Positions 43,398-52,178 of a DNA stretch of 64,000 nucleotides are shown here, piece after piece. Position numbers and translations under genes: made by a program. Source of the stretch: UBA6614 sp002433235 (GTDB lineage: Bacteria > Verrucomicrobiota > Verrucomicrobiia > Limisphaerales > UBA1100); assembly GCA_002433235.1 (NCBI GenBank), contig DJHS01000018.1, positions 1 to 64,000 on the forward strand, read 5' to 3'. Each line of letters opens with the position of its first letter. The first letter of the stretch is position 1. The notes under the pieces are model-generated. The model saw only the letters and a list, made by a program, of their open reading frames with translations, did no database searches and was not told the origin of the DNA.

Positions 43398-43838
43398 TTA
43401 ATCCCTCTCACCAATACGTTCGCGGGCATAAGCTTCCAGCTTGGTCTTGATCTCATCCCGCACTCGGCGAAAGACTCCCATCTTGGCCTCTTCGGAACCA
43501 TCCGCCTTGGCGGGATCATCAAAGGGCCAATGATGACGGTGAATCTGACCGGGGAACATGGGGCAGGCAGCATCGGCATTGCCGCAAACGGTGATGACTG
43601 TTTCCACTTCAGCCTTCAAAAACTCCTCCAACGACTTGGAATGATGCTCGCTGATGTCGATGTCGACTTCCATCATGGCCCGAATGGCAAGCGGATGAAC
43701 ATAGCCTGCCGGTGCACTGCCGGCACTCCGGACATCCAGCATGTCGCCGACAAGGCTGCGTAGGATGCCCTCGGCCATGTGACTACGGCAGCTGTTGCCA
43801 GTGCAGAGGATAAGAATTGTGGGCTTGGGCTTCGCCAT
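43398..43838 (-). CDS. arsC: Arsenate reductase, thioredoxin-coupled (low-MW phosphatase fold)
   Basis: 146 residues from the ATG at 43838 ('MAKPKPTILILC'); the ORF to 43904 is less likely. P-loop 'CTGNSCRS' (Cys12-x5-Arg18) binds the oxyanion. 'VCGNADAACPMFPG' gives the C-x6-C redox pair of thioredoxin-linked ArsC, which separates it from plain phosphatases. 'HWPFDDPAKADG' carries the catalytic Asp-Pro. It reduces arsenate to arsenite in the cytoplasm. No arsR or arsenite pump is adjacent. The 43905-44186 gap contains nothing I can name. Confidence 0.92.
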   Translation of the reverse strand: MAKPKPTILILCTGNSCRSHMAEGILRSLVGDMLDVRSAGSAPAGYVHPLAIRAMMEVDIDISEHHSKSLEEFLKAEVETVITVCGNADAACPMFPGQIHRHHWPFDDPAKADGSEEAKMGVFRRVRDEIKTKLEAYARERIGERD

Positions 43839-44186
43839 GGCGTAAGGTTCAGCCAGCAGGATGGTTTCGTCGATGTTGTTTTTGCGACGATTAGGTGACA
43901 ACACACACCGGTGCCGTCATGTCTTTTGAACCCAAGGTGAGACCATGTGGATTTTTTTCAGAGCCAAAAGGAAGACACGCGACGGCACCGTGCGGCCCTG
44001 ACCCCTCCTCGTGTGTCCGCGGCGCACCAGCCCGTTGCGTCCCTAGTGGCAGACTGGCGATTCCCCGAAACCATCGAGGCTGTTTGTAACAGGACTCCGC
44101 GGGGAATCACGGGGGAGTTGTTTTTATATGGGCACAGGTTGTTCACGGCCATAAACCAATGCTGGGAACAGCGGGGGAACAGTGAA

Positions 44187-44618
44187 TTACCAAAGGAACG
44201 ATTTTTGCACCACCAAGATAGTGCCTCCGTCTAGCAGGGTGACACGCCATGACTCCATTTTTCCTAACTTTTTGTATTCATTAGGATTAATGAGTACGCT
44301 GGTCCAGTGGGTCCGCTTGGCAGGCTTCACGGGGGCCTCGAACACCTTCACGGGCACACCAGCCTTGGAACTGCGAATCTCCACCCGCAGCTTTCCTTGG
44401 GTGACATCGGCGGCGCTCCACTTGATGTCAAATCGCAGGGCATGGATCAGGCTGGGGTCTTCGCGCAGTTTTCGCTGGTATACATCGCGGTGCAACAGAG
44501 AAGCACCATCGGTATGCCGGCCCTTTTCATCGAGATAATGAGGCAGCACCTTGACAATGTTTCCCTCGGCGGCACCCACGGCAACAGTAGCCAGCAGATA
44601 AAACGCAATCCAACGCAT
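44187..44618 (-). CDS. Secreted hypothetical protein
   Basis: 143 residues from the ATG at 44618 ('MRWIAFYLLATVAVGAAEG'); an ATG two codons upstream at 44624 is the alternative start. Signal peptide to about residue 17. The mature part is beta-rich ('LRFDIKWSAADVTQGKLRVE', 'HWTSVLINPNEYKKLGKMES', 'SWRVTLLDGGTILVVQKSFL'), about 125 residues, without Cys. Probably a small periplasmic domain. No family recognised. Divergent from the DUF1501 gene. Confidence 0.72.
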   Translation of the reverse strand: MRWIAFYLLATVAVGAAEGNIVKVLPHYLDEKGRHTDGASLLHRDVYQRKLREDPSLIHALRFDIKWSAADVTQGKLRVEIRSSKAGVPVKVFEAPVKPAKRTHWTSVLINPNEYKKLGKMESWRVTLLDGGTILVVQKSFLW

Positions 44619-44757
44619 GGCCAAAGAGTAACGGGGCGACGGGCAATGGCAATGTCGGAGTGGGGCGAGTTATCCCCAAGGCTCCCAAAGCATGATTGCA
44701 TCCGCGCAAAAAGCTGCTACATTGTCTGCAGGAATACTCCACAAAATACCCGTAAAC

Positions 44758-46212
44758 ATGAGCAACGAATTCGACTACAAGCTGTACGATCCCAGAGACC
44801 ACCAGCCGCGCTTGGAGGATTATTTCCAGACGCGCCGTGAGTGGCTGGGCCGGATGACCAATGGCTTCGGTGCGGTGGCACTGGCGGGCCTGATGCAGGA
44901 TCAGTTCAAGAATGAGGCGCGGGCACAGTCAGCAGGCAACCCGTTGGCACCGAAGACTCCCCCCATCGCTGGCCAAGCGAAGGTGAAACGGGTAATCCAT
45001 ATTTACATGGAGGGTGCCATGCCGCACTTGGACAACTGGGATCCCAAGCCGGAATTGATGCAAAAGGGCAAGCGCGGCGCAAATCCGGGCACCAAGGCGG
45101 GCAACCGCACCCTGTTGGCACCGCAGTTTGAATTCAAGAAGCACGGCAAGAGCGGACTGGAGTTGAGCGAAGTGTGGCCCAATCTCGGACGTCATGCGGA
45201 CGATACGGCCGTGGTACGCTCCGTCTATACCGACGCCCCCGCACACGGCCCCGCGCGAATCCTGATGAACACGGGTGACTTGGACCGGGTGCGGCCCAGC
45301 GTGGGGAGTTGGGTACTCTATGGTCTGGGCACAGAGAACCAAAATCTACCGGGTTTCATCGCCTTGAAACCGGGCGGCATGCCCGACGCGGCGAATTTCC
45401 GCGCGGCATTTCTGCCCGGCGCATTGCAGGGCACTTATGTGGATTCTCAGAACACCCGCATCGAGGACATCATCAAGAATATCAGGAGTGATTTCACCTC
45501 CGGCCGCGACCAGCGCAAGCAACTGGATCTGCTCTTCAAGCTCAACGAGATTCACAAGCAAAAACGGCAGGCTGATGCGGAACTGGAGGCCCGAATCCGC
45601 ACCTTCGAGCTGGCGTACCGCATGCAAACGGATGCCAAGGACGCCTTCGACATTGCCGGTGAATCGGACGAGACACTGGATCGTTACGGCCGCACACGGC
45701 AGGGACGGCAGTTCCTCATCGCGCGCCGGTTGATGGAGCGGGGTGTGCGCTTTGTGCAACTCTGGCAGGGCGGCTGGGATCTCCACAACAACATCCCGAA
45801 TCGCAACCGCCAACTGGCGGGCGAGATTGATCCGGCCATCGGTGCCCTGATGGATGACTTGAAGGAGCGCGGCCTGTTTGAAGACACGTTGATTTATCTC
45901 ACCAGCGAGTTTGGTCGCAGTTCAACCGAAGATGGCGGCAATGGCCGCAGCCACAACGCGAAGGCCATGAGTGCTTGGTTTGCCGGCGGCGCCATCAAGG
46001 GCGGCACGGCCTTTGGTGAAACCGATGCCCTGGGAGGGAGCGCGGCGACAAACAAAGTCCACGTGAAGGATCTGCATGCCACGATTCTTCACACTATGGG
46101 CTTCGACCATGAAAAATTGACCTTCCGGGCGGGCGGCCGCGAGATGCGGCTCACCGAGCCCACCCGCAAGAAACCCGATGGCGGCCAAGTGGTGAAGGGA
46201 ATCCTCGCCTAA
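44758..46212 (+). CDS. DUF1501 domain-containing protein
   Basis: 484 residues from the ATG at 44758 ('MSNEFDYKLYD'); an ORF extension to 44692 is non-coding. A degenerate Tat-like signal 'TRREWLGRMTNGFGAVALAG' is at about residues 25-45. The family core, a sulfatase-like fold, shows 'VKRVIHIYMEGAMPHLDNWD', 'GGWDLHNNIPNRNRQLAGEI' and 'LIYLTSEFGRSSTEDGGNGR'. Unlike sulfatases it has no formylglycine motif. It is paired with the cytochrome-c/DUF1549/DUF1553 gene, as in Planctomycetes and Verrucomicrobia. Likely exported; reaction unknown. Confidence 0.93.
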   Translation: MSNEFDYKLYDPRDHQPRLEDYFQTRREWLGRMTNGFGAVALAGLMQDQFKNEARAQSAGNPLAPKTPPIAGQAKVKRVIHIYMEGAMPHLDNWDPKPELMQKGKRGANPGTKAGNRTLLAPQFEFKKHGKSGLELSEVWPNLGRHADDTAVVRSVYTDAPAHGPARILMNTGDLDRVRPSVGSWVLYGLGTENQNLPGFIALKPGGMPDAANFRAAFLPGALQGTYVDSQNTRIEDIIKNIRSDFTSGRDQRKQLDLLFKLNEIHKQKRQADAELEARIRTFELAYRMQTDAKDAFDIAGESDETLDRYGRTRQGRQFLIARRLMERGVRFVQLWQGGWDLHNNIPNRNRQLAGEIDPAIGALMDDLKERGLFEDTLIYLTSEFGRSSTEDGGNGRSHNAKAMSAWFAGGAIKGGTAFGETDALGGSAATNKVHVKDLHATILHTMGFDHEKLTFRAGGREMRLTEPTRKKPDGGQVVKGILA

Positions 46213-46255
46213 GGCCGTGCGCGGACTTGATTTTAAACTCAATCCAAGGAGTACC

Positions 46256-49200
46256 ATGAAGGATAATTGTCTCCGCAACCTCCTCGCCGTAGCAGTGCTG
46301 GCCGCGCTGCAAATGTCCGCGGCCGAGAAAATCACCAAGGAGCAGGCCGAATTCTTTGAATCCAAAATTCGCGCAATTTTCGTGGACAACTGCTACGAGT
46401 GTCACAGTGCTGATTCACGGGCGAAGGCGGACCTGTACCTTGACAGCAAGGCGGGCATGGTTGCCGGTGGTGATTCCGGCCCCGCCCTCAAGCCGGGTGA
46501 CCCCGATGGCAGCCTGTTCATCAAGCGCGTCAAGAGCGCCGTGGATCCCATGCCCCCCAGTGGCCAGCCGCTGACCGAGGGGCAGATTGCGGATCTGGAG
46601 GCTTGGGTGCGCATGGGCGCGCCGGACCCCCGCGGTGGCAACAACGCCGCTGTCATCAAGAGTCTGGCCGACCGGGAAAAGGCCAAGAAACACTGGGCTT
46701 TTCAACCGGTCAAAATGCCGGACATTCCGGATCCCCGTTCCATTTACGGCGGCAAGCTCCGCAACTGGGCTCAGGACAATCCCATCGATGCCTTCGTCCT
46801 GCGCAAGCTAGAGGAACAAGGTATGCTGCCCTCCCGTCCGGCGGACCGGCAGCAGTTGATTCGACGTGCCTATTACGACGTGTTGGGCGTTCCCCCGACA
46901 TATGCCGAGGTGCAATCCTTTGTGAACGATACAGATCCCGAGGCCTGGGACAAGGTGGTGGATCGCCTGCTGGCCTCTCCACACTATGGTGAACGATGGG
47001 GCCGATACTGGCTGGATGTCGCCCGCTATGCCGACACCACCGGCGAAGGCAATCGCCGCGGACGCCGCAGCGAGTTCATCTACGCTTGGACCTACCGCGA
47101 CTGGGTCATTCAGGCGATGAATTCCGACATGCCCTACGATGAGTTTTTAAAGCAACAGATCGCTGCCGACCGTGTGCTGGAAAAGGATGAGAACGCGCCC
47201 AAGTTCAATCTGGCCGCCATGGGCTTCCTGACGCTGGGACGGCGCGACCGCAGCAACGAGGAAGTTATCGATGACCGCATCGACGTAGTAACCCGCGGTG
47301 CACTGGGCCTCTCGGTCTACTGTGCCCGCTGCCACAACCACAAGTTTGATCCCGTTCCGACCGCGGACTACTACTCGCTCTACGGCGTGTTCAACAGTTC
47401 TCAGGAACCCAGCGAGGAGAACAAGCCCATCCTCATCGAGGACGCCAACACCAACGGGTTTCTGGCCAACCCGGAATACCGCGAATTTCAAGCCAAGCTT
47501 GCCGGGATGGAATACGAGCACGAGCAGTTCAAGCTGCGCACTCGTTACGAGTGGGAAAACCAAAGCCGCACCAACGCCTTTCGTTACATGACTTGGGCGG
47601 AGGAATTCTCAGACAATGACAAGGAAATTGGCCGCAACAAGGGCGAGTTTCGTGATAAGACCAAGAAATTCAAGCTGAAGGCTGAAATTGCCGAGAACTG
47701 GCAGCGTTACCTCAACCGCAAGCGCGAGGACGATCCGGTGATGGGGCCATGGGTGGCATATGCCAAGTTACCCCCTGCCCAGGCCCAGTTCCAGCGCCAA
47801 GTGAGGCGAGTCGCGGCCAAGATTCTGGAGGATGACGCCAAGCGCAAGGGCAACCGGAAACTCAACCCCTTGGTCAAGCAGTACCTCGTGGAAACCCCCC
47901 CCTCGAGCCTCAACCAAGCCGCCATAAAATATCAGCAACTCTTCAACCAAGCAGACGTCATGTGGCGCCAGGTCATTGGCCTGTACCAGCGCAAGGTGGC
48001 TGCTGACCCGGATCTCAGCAAGCCCAACTCACTGGCCGATGCCGAGAAAAAGCTGGAATTTAAATATCCGAATAAGGAAACCACCGTCATGTGGGAACCC
48101 ATTCGACGCGTCATCTACGGCAATGGTTCGCCGGCGGATTATCCCTTTGACCGGATCAAGCGCATGGATGGAGGGCTGGAGCGACAGGAGCAGCAGAAGT
48201 TCACATCCAAGATTGAGGACCTGAAGAAGAACCACAACGGCTCGCCACCCCGGGCCATGGTGCTGGAGGACAAGAATCGGCCCACCAACGAACGCATCAT
48301 GATCAAGGGTAACCGCGGCATGCGCGGCGACGAGGCGCCCCGGCAGTTCCTTGAGATTCTTTCCGGCGAAGACCGCCAGCCATTTCCCAATGACACCAGT
48401 GGCCGACTCCAGCTCGCCGAGGCCATTGCCAGCAAGGATAATCCGTTGACAGCGCGAGTGATGGCCAACCGCATTTGGCTCAACCACTTTGGGCGCGGCA
48501 TCGTTAACACGCCCAATGAGTTTGGCCTGCGTGCAGAGACTCCCAGCCATCCGGAACTGATCGATTGGCTGGCCGCCTATTTCATGGGCAACCAAGGCGG
48601 TCCGGAATGGTCAATGAAGAAGTTGCACCGGCTGGTTCTGACCAGCAACACCTACCAGCAGTCCAGCGACGACAACCCCCGCTACAGCCGCAAGGATCCG
48701 GACAACATGTTCCTGTTCAAGACCTCGCGTCGGCGCTTGGGCTTTGAGGCGTTCCGAGATGGGCTGCTCAGCGTCAGCGGCCGCATTGACACCACCATGG
48801 GCGGCCGCCCCATCAAGCTCTCCGGCGAGAGTCCCAATTATCGCCGCACCATTTACGGGTACATTGACCGGCGCAATCTTGACGATATTTTCACCACGTT
48901 CGACTTTGCGAATCCCGACGCTACCGCCGGTGCGCGCGCCAAGACCACGGTGGCCCAGCAGGCGCTGTTCATGATGAACAGCCCGTTGATTGCTGACCTA
49001 TCCTCCAAGCTCGTCAACCGGCCCGAGTTTCGGACCGCGGCGGACGACCGGCTGCGCATTGCCATGCTATACCGGCTCGTGTTCCAGCGCGACCCTGAAC
49101 CCATTGAGGTGAAGCTGGGCGAACGATTCATCGCGGAAGAAACAGGCGGGCGCCCAACGGTCATGGGCAACGTGAACACGTGGTACAACGGCTATGGTTC

Positions 49201-49891
49201 AGCGGTCTACAACGAGCAGGCCAAAATCGCCACCGTCCGCTTTTTCAGCTTCCCCTACACGGATGGCAAGATCTGGCAGGGCAGCGCCCGCCGGCCCGAC
49301 CCCCAGTTTGGCAACATGCATCTGGCTGCCCGGGAGGGGCATCCCGGCCAAAACCACGCCGTGATCCGGCGGTGGGTCGCACCGCGTGACACCACCGTCA
49401 ACATCAGCGGCACGCTCGAGCATTTCCTCGACGACAAGGCCAAGGAAGTTTGGGAAAACTACAAAGATCGCCCCAAGGCGGAGAAGGATGCGCTGGACCG
49501 CGCGTGGGACGGCGTATCGGGTTTCATCGTGCACAGCCAGGTGGGCCGGGGTTACGACCGCTTCGGCAAGCAACTCTGGAAGGGTGACGCCAAGCGCGGG
49601 CGTCGTGGCGCGAGCGCGAACAATATCACCGTCAAGCGTGGCGACATGATTGACTTCGTCGTCACCAGTCGCAACTATATCTATCAGGACAATTTCAGTT
49701 GGAATCCCGTTATCCGGGTCACTGACGAGGTCAAGCAGGCCATCGAAAGCAATGCCGCCTCCAAGCTGGTCACCGAGTGGACTGCTTCCGACGAATTCGA
49801 GGGAGAATCCTTCAAGGCCAAGCCCCTGACCCACTGGGAGAAATATGTGCAGGTACTCCTGCTCTCCAACGAGCTGGCTTTTGTGGATTGA
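46256..49891 (+). CDS. Planctomycete-type cytochrome c / DUF1549 / DUF1553 protein
   Basis: 1211 residues from the ATG at 46256 ('MKDNCLRNLLAVAVLAALQ'), with a signal peptide ending near Ala23. A cytochrome-c-like domain has one heme site, Cys46-x-x-Cys49-His50 ('NCYECH'). DUF1549 follows ('PIDAFVLRKLEEQGMLPS' and 'ERWGRYWLDVARYADTTG'), with a second CxxCH ('CARCHNHKFDPV'). DUF1553 lies near residues 680-950 ('RVMANRIWLNHFGRGIVNTP'). A C-terminal beta-rich module of about 200 residues is added. These large periplasmic proteins are expanded in PVC bacteria and linked to polysaccharide or other complex-substrate catabolism by association. Confidence 0.94.
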   Translation: MKDNCLRNLLAVAVLAALQMSAAEKITKEQAEFFESKIRAIFVDNCYECHSADSRAKADLYLDSKAGMVAGGDSGPALKPGDPDGSLFIKRVKSAVDPMPPSGQPLTEGQIADLEAWVRMGAPDPRGGNNAAVIKSLADREKAKKHWAFQPVKMPDIPDPRSIYGGKLRNWAQDNPIDAFVLRKLEEQGMLPSRPADRQQLIRRAYYDVLGVPPTYAEVQSFVNDTDPEAWDKVVDRLLASPHYGERWGRYWLDVARYADTTGEGNRRGRRSEFIYAWTYRDWVIQAMNSDMPYDEFLKQQIAADRVLEKDENAPKFNLAAMGFLTLGRRDRSNEEVIDDRIDVVTRGALGLSVYCARCHNHKFDPVPTADYYSLYGVFNSSQEPSEENKPILIEDANTNGFLANPEYREFQAKLAGMEYEHEQFKLRTRYEWENQSRTNAFRYMTWAEEFSDNDKEIGRNKGEFRDKTKKFKLKAEIAENWQRYLNRKREDDPVMGPWVAYAKLPPAQAQFQRQVRRVAAKILEDDAKRKGNRKLNPLVKQYLVETPPSSLNQAAIKYQQLFNQADVMWRQVIGLYQRKVAADPDLSKPNSLADAEKKLEFKYPNKETTVMWEPIRRVIYGNGSPADYPFDRIKRMDGGLERQEQQKFTSKIEDLKKNHNGSPPRAMVLEDKNRPTNERIMIKGNRGMRGDEAPRQFLEILSGEDRQPFPNDTSGRLQLAEAIASKDNPLTARVMANRIWLNHFGRGIVNTPNEFGLRAETPSHPELIDWLAAYFMGNQGGPEWSMKKLHRLVLTSNTYQQSSDDNPRYSRKDPDNMFLFKTSRRRLGFEAFRDGLLSVSGRIDTTMGGRPIKLSGESPNYRRTIYGYIDRRNLDDIFTTFDFANPDATAGARAKTTVAQQALFMMNSPLIADLSSKLVNRPEFRTAADDRLRIAMLYRLVFQRDPEPIEVKLGERFIAEETGGRPTVMGNVNTWYNGYGSAVYNEQAKIATVRFFSFPYTDGKIWQGSARRPDPQFGNMHLAAREGHPGQNHAVIRRWVAPRDTTVNISGTLEHFLDDKAKEVWENYKDRPKAEKDALDRAWDGVSGFIVHSQVGRGYDRFGKQLWKGDAKRGRRGASANNITVKRGDMIDFVVTSRNYIYQDNFSWNPVIRVTDEVKQAIESNAASKLVTEWTASDEFEGESFKAKPLTHWEKYVQVLLLSNELAFVD

Positions 49892-49914
49892 GCCAACCCA
49901 GAAATCCCAACGGT

Positions 49915-50580
49915 TTACTCAAGTCCCTTCGGTGATCCCAAGATAACCGATGCGGCGAATGCCTGTCGGGCGGTGGCTGGTTGGCGGATCATCTCCACCA
50001 CCTTGCGCAATTCCGCGGAGCTATTCTTTCCCTCCACAGGCATCTCCACGTGCTCGTGCGATTGCCTGAGTTTCTCGGCCACCTTCTCATGAATCTGGCT
50101 GGCTGATTCAAAGGCTTCCCGCGCCTTGTGCAGTGGTCCCGCCGCTGGTTCAGGTTTGGGTTCTCTCTTCGGTTTTTTTGGTTTTAAAACCGGAGGAGGC
50201 GTGACAACCGGCGGCTTCGGCTCCTCCAAAGGCGGTGGAATCTCATGAGACGGTGCCGCACTGCCGGAAAGCAGCCTCTGCAATTCCGCCTCCAAACTGG
50301 TTACTTGCTGCCGCTGGCCCGCGGGCACTGGAGCGTGACTATGCTTGGCTTTCTGGTGTTGGTGAAGGGCTTCGGGAGTCTGGAAACTGCGCCCACACTG
50401 GTCACAGGGAAACTCATGCGCCCCTCCCTCCGGAAGCACTTCCAGTTCCTCATCCTCCTCCTTTTTGCCAAAGAAATTTGAGAGAATGGCGACGATGAGG
50501 AAAATGAGAATCCCCCAGTCATCGAAAGCCGCTACCATACCCGCGGTCCACGGGGTCAGGCTATCCAGCCAAGCCGTCAT
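49915..50580 (-). CDS. Membrane protein with classical C2H2 zinc finger
   Basis: 221 residues. One membrane segment at about residues 20-37 ('DWGILIFLIVAILSNFF'), then a single finger 'FPCDQCGRSFQTPEALHQHQ': Cys59-x2-Cys62-x12-His75-x4-His80, with the Phe and Leu at the C2H2 consensus positions. A Pro/Lys-rich linker (about 115-145, 'PPPVLKPKKPKREPKPEP') leads to a helical C-terminus. This is the eukaryotic-style spacing, not the Ros/MucR x9 type. Its ATG touches the floA stop, so it belongs to the flotillin operon. Function unknown. Confidence 0.8.
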   Translation of the reverse strand: MTAWLDSLTPWTAGMVAAFDDWGILIFLIVAILSNFFGKKEEDEELEVLPEGGAHEFPCDQCGRSFQTPEALHQHQKAKHSHAPVPAGQRQQVTSLEAELQRLLSGSAAPSHEIPPPLEEPKPPVVTPPPVLKPKKPKREPKPEPAAGPLHKAREAFESASQIHEKVAEKLRQSHEHVEMPVEGKNSSAELRKVVEMIRQPATARQAFAASVILGSPKGLE

Positions 50581-51615
50581 TTACTCCTTTCCGGTGGATT
50601 CAGCCTCGTCACCGGCACCGCCGATGCTCGTGCGCATCCCCGTGTCAGCCTGTAAGTTCTTCATGCGGAGATAATCCATCACGCCAAGATTGCCGTTGCG
50701 GAACGCCTCGGCCATGGCCAGTGGTACCTGCGCCTCAGCCTCCACCACCCGGGCCTGCATCTCATGTACGCGCGCTTTCATTTCCTGTTCTGTGGCCACT
50801 GCCGCCGCACGCCGAACCTCAGCCTGAGCTTGTGCCACCAGCTTGTTGGATTCCGCCTGCTCGGCTTGCAACTTGGCACCGACATTCGCGCCCACATCCA
50901 CGTCTGCAATGTCCACCGACAGAATTTCGAAGGCTGTCCCTGAGTCCAGCCCCTTGGTCAAAACCATGGTCGAGATTTGGTCCGGATTTTCCAGCACGTC
51001 CTTGTAGGTGGCCGCCGAACCAATGGTGGTCACGATGCCTTCGCCCACCCGCGCGATGATCGTTTCCTCAGTCGCGCCGCCCACGAAACGATCCAGTGCC
51101 GTCCGCACGGTTACCCGCGCGCGCGCGCGCAACTGGATGCCATCCTTCGCCACGGCATCAATCGTTTGTCGCGTGGCCGAATCAGGTGCGGGGCAATCAA
51201 TCACCCGCGGGTTGACCGAGGTCATCACGGCGTCCAGCACGTTCTTGTCCGTTTGACGTGTCGCCAAGTCAATCGCACAGGCTTGGTCAAAGTTCAGTTC
51301 AATCCCCGCCTTTTGCGCCGCAATCAGCGCTGCCACCACCATCGAGATATCTCCATTGGCCAAGTAATGGGTCGAGAGCTGGTCGGCCTCCAATGGAATG
51401 CCCGCCTTGACGGCTGTGATCCGCTGATCCACCACCAAACCCACGGGCACACGCCGCAAGCGAAGGGCAATCAACGTGGTAAAGGTGACTGGTGCCTTGG
51501 AAAACATCGCCCGCAACCAAGCGCTGAAAAAATTCCAAACGATCACGATCACCACCAGGGCGACCACGAGCAAGACGGCTACAAGGGCAAGTTGAATGCT
51601 ATTGGCTAGTATCAT
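50581..51615 (-). CDS. floA: Flotillin-like protein FloA
   Basis: 344 residues. The N-terminal hairpin segment 'LALVAVLLVVALVVIVIVWN' anchors it in the membrane. 'VTFTTLIALRLRRVPVGLVV' begins the SPFH domain and 'VIDCPAPDSATRQTIDAVAK' is typical of the UPF0365/FloA family. A coiled coil rich in Ala/Glu (about 255-310) drives oligomerisation. Flotillins organise lipid microdomains. It lies after the NfeD gene, the usual partner. Confidence 0.95.
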   Translation of the reverse strand: MILANSIQLALVAVLLVVALVVIVIVWNFFSAWLRAMFSKAPVTFTTLIALRLRRVPVGLVVDQRITAVKAGIPLEADQLSTHYLANGDISMVVAALIAAQKAGIELNFDQACAIDLATRQTDKNVLDAVMTSVNPRVIDCPAPDSATRQTIDAVAKDGIQLRARARVTVRTALDRFVGGATEETIIARVGEGIVTTIGSAATYKDVLENPDQISTMVLTKGLDSGTAFEILSVDIADVDVGANVGAKLQAEQAESNKLVAQAQAEVRRAAAVATEQEMKARVHEMQARVVEAEAQVPLAMAEAFRNGNLGVMDYLRMKNLQADTGMRTSIGGAGDEAESTGKE

Positions 51616-51680
51616 ATTTTATTCCGTTGAATTTTCTGTCTTGTAATCCCAACGCCGTCTCGGCGCCAGACAAATTATAG

Positions 51681-52133
51681 TCAGGCCACCGCCCGCACCA
51701 CCACTCGCAAGCCGGTCACTTTCACAACCTTCACTTCCGTTCCCGCCTCGATCAGGCCGCCTTCCGTCACCACGTCGACTCGGCGACCGTCAATAGAAAC
51801 CACTCCCGACGGCCTCAAGTCACTGCGAGCCACACCCTGTTTGTTGAGCAACGAAAGATCCGCCTCCGGTTCCCCGCCAATGGTGTCGTCCAGCATCAGG
51901 GACTGCGCGTAACGCGATTGGGGAAAATACCGAAACCAAAGAATTGTTCCAATGCCGCCTCCTGCAATCACGAACAAGAGCACCCAGTGCCCGTAGGGGG
52001 TCTTGGCATAAGCCACCACCACGGCCGCAGCCCAACAGGCCAGTCCGCAAAGGCCAACGATCAAGCCAGGAAGAAATGTCTCTACCGCCAGCAGGATCGC
52101 CCCCACAACGAGCAATATGATGACCAATGACAC
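51681..52133 (-). CDS. NfeD-family membrane protein
   Basis: 150 residues. Two or three membrane helices ('SLVIILLVVGAILLAVETFL', 'VGLCGLACWAAAVVVAYA', 'WVLLFVIAGGGIGTILWF') precede a C-terminal OB-fold: 'GVARSDLRPSGVVSIDGRRV' and 'GTEVKVVKVTGLRVVVRAV'. This is the short NfeD without the serine protease domain. It partners the flotillin FloA encoded 65 bases downstream. dnaG lies 45 bases upstream on the same strand. Confidence 0.93.
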   Translation of the reverse strand: MSLVIILLVVGAILLAVETFLPGLIVGLCGLACWAAAVVVAYAKTPYGHWVLLFVIAGGGIGTILWFRYFPQSRYAQSLMLDDTIGGEPEADLSLLNKQGVARSDLRPSGVVSIDGRRVDVVTEGGLIEAGTEVKVVKVTGLRVVVRAVA

Positions 52134-52178
52134 GGCCTTGAGTTTAACGCGCCCGACCGACCGGACAAGCGCAATCGA

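Noticed and set aside
43895..44234. Two short plus-strand ORFs in the gap after arsC
   Set aside because: Composition is random (Arg/Pro/Cys mix) and the frames overlap each other; no gene is supported.
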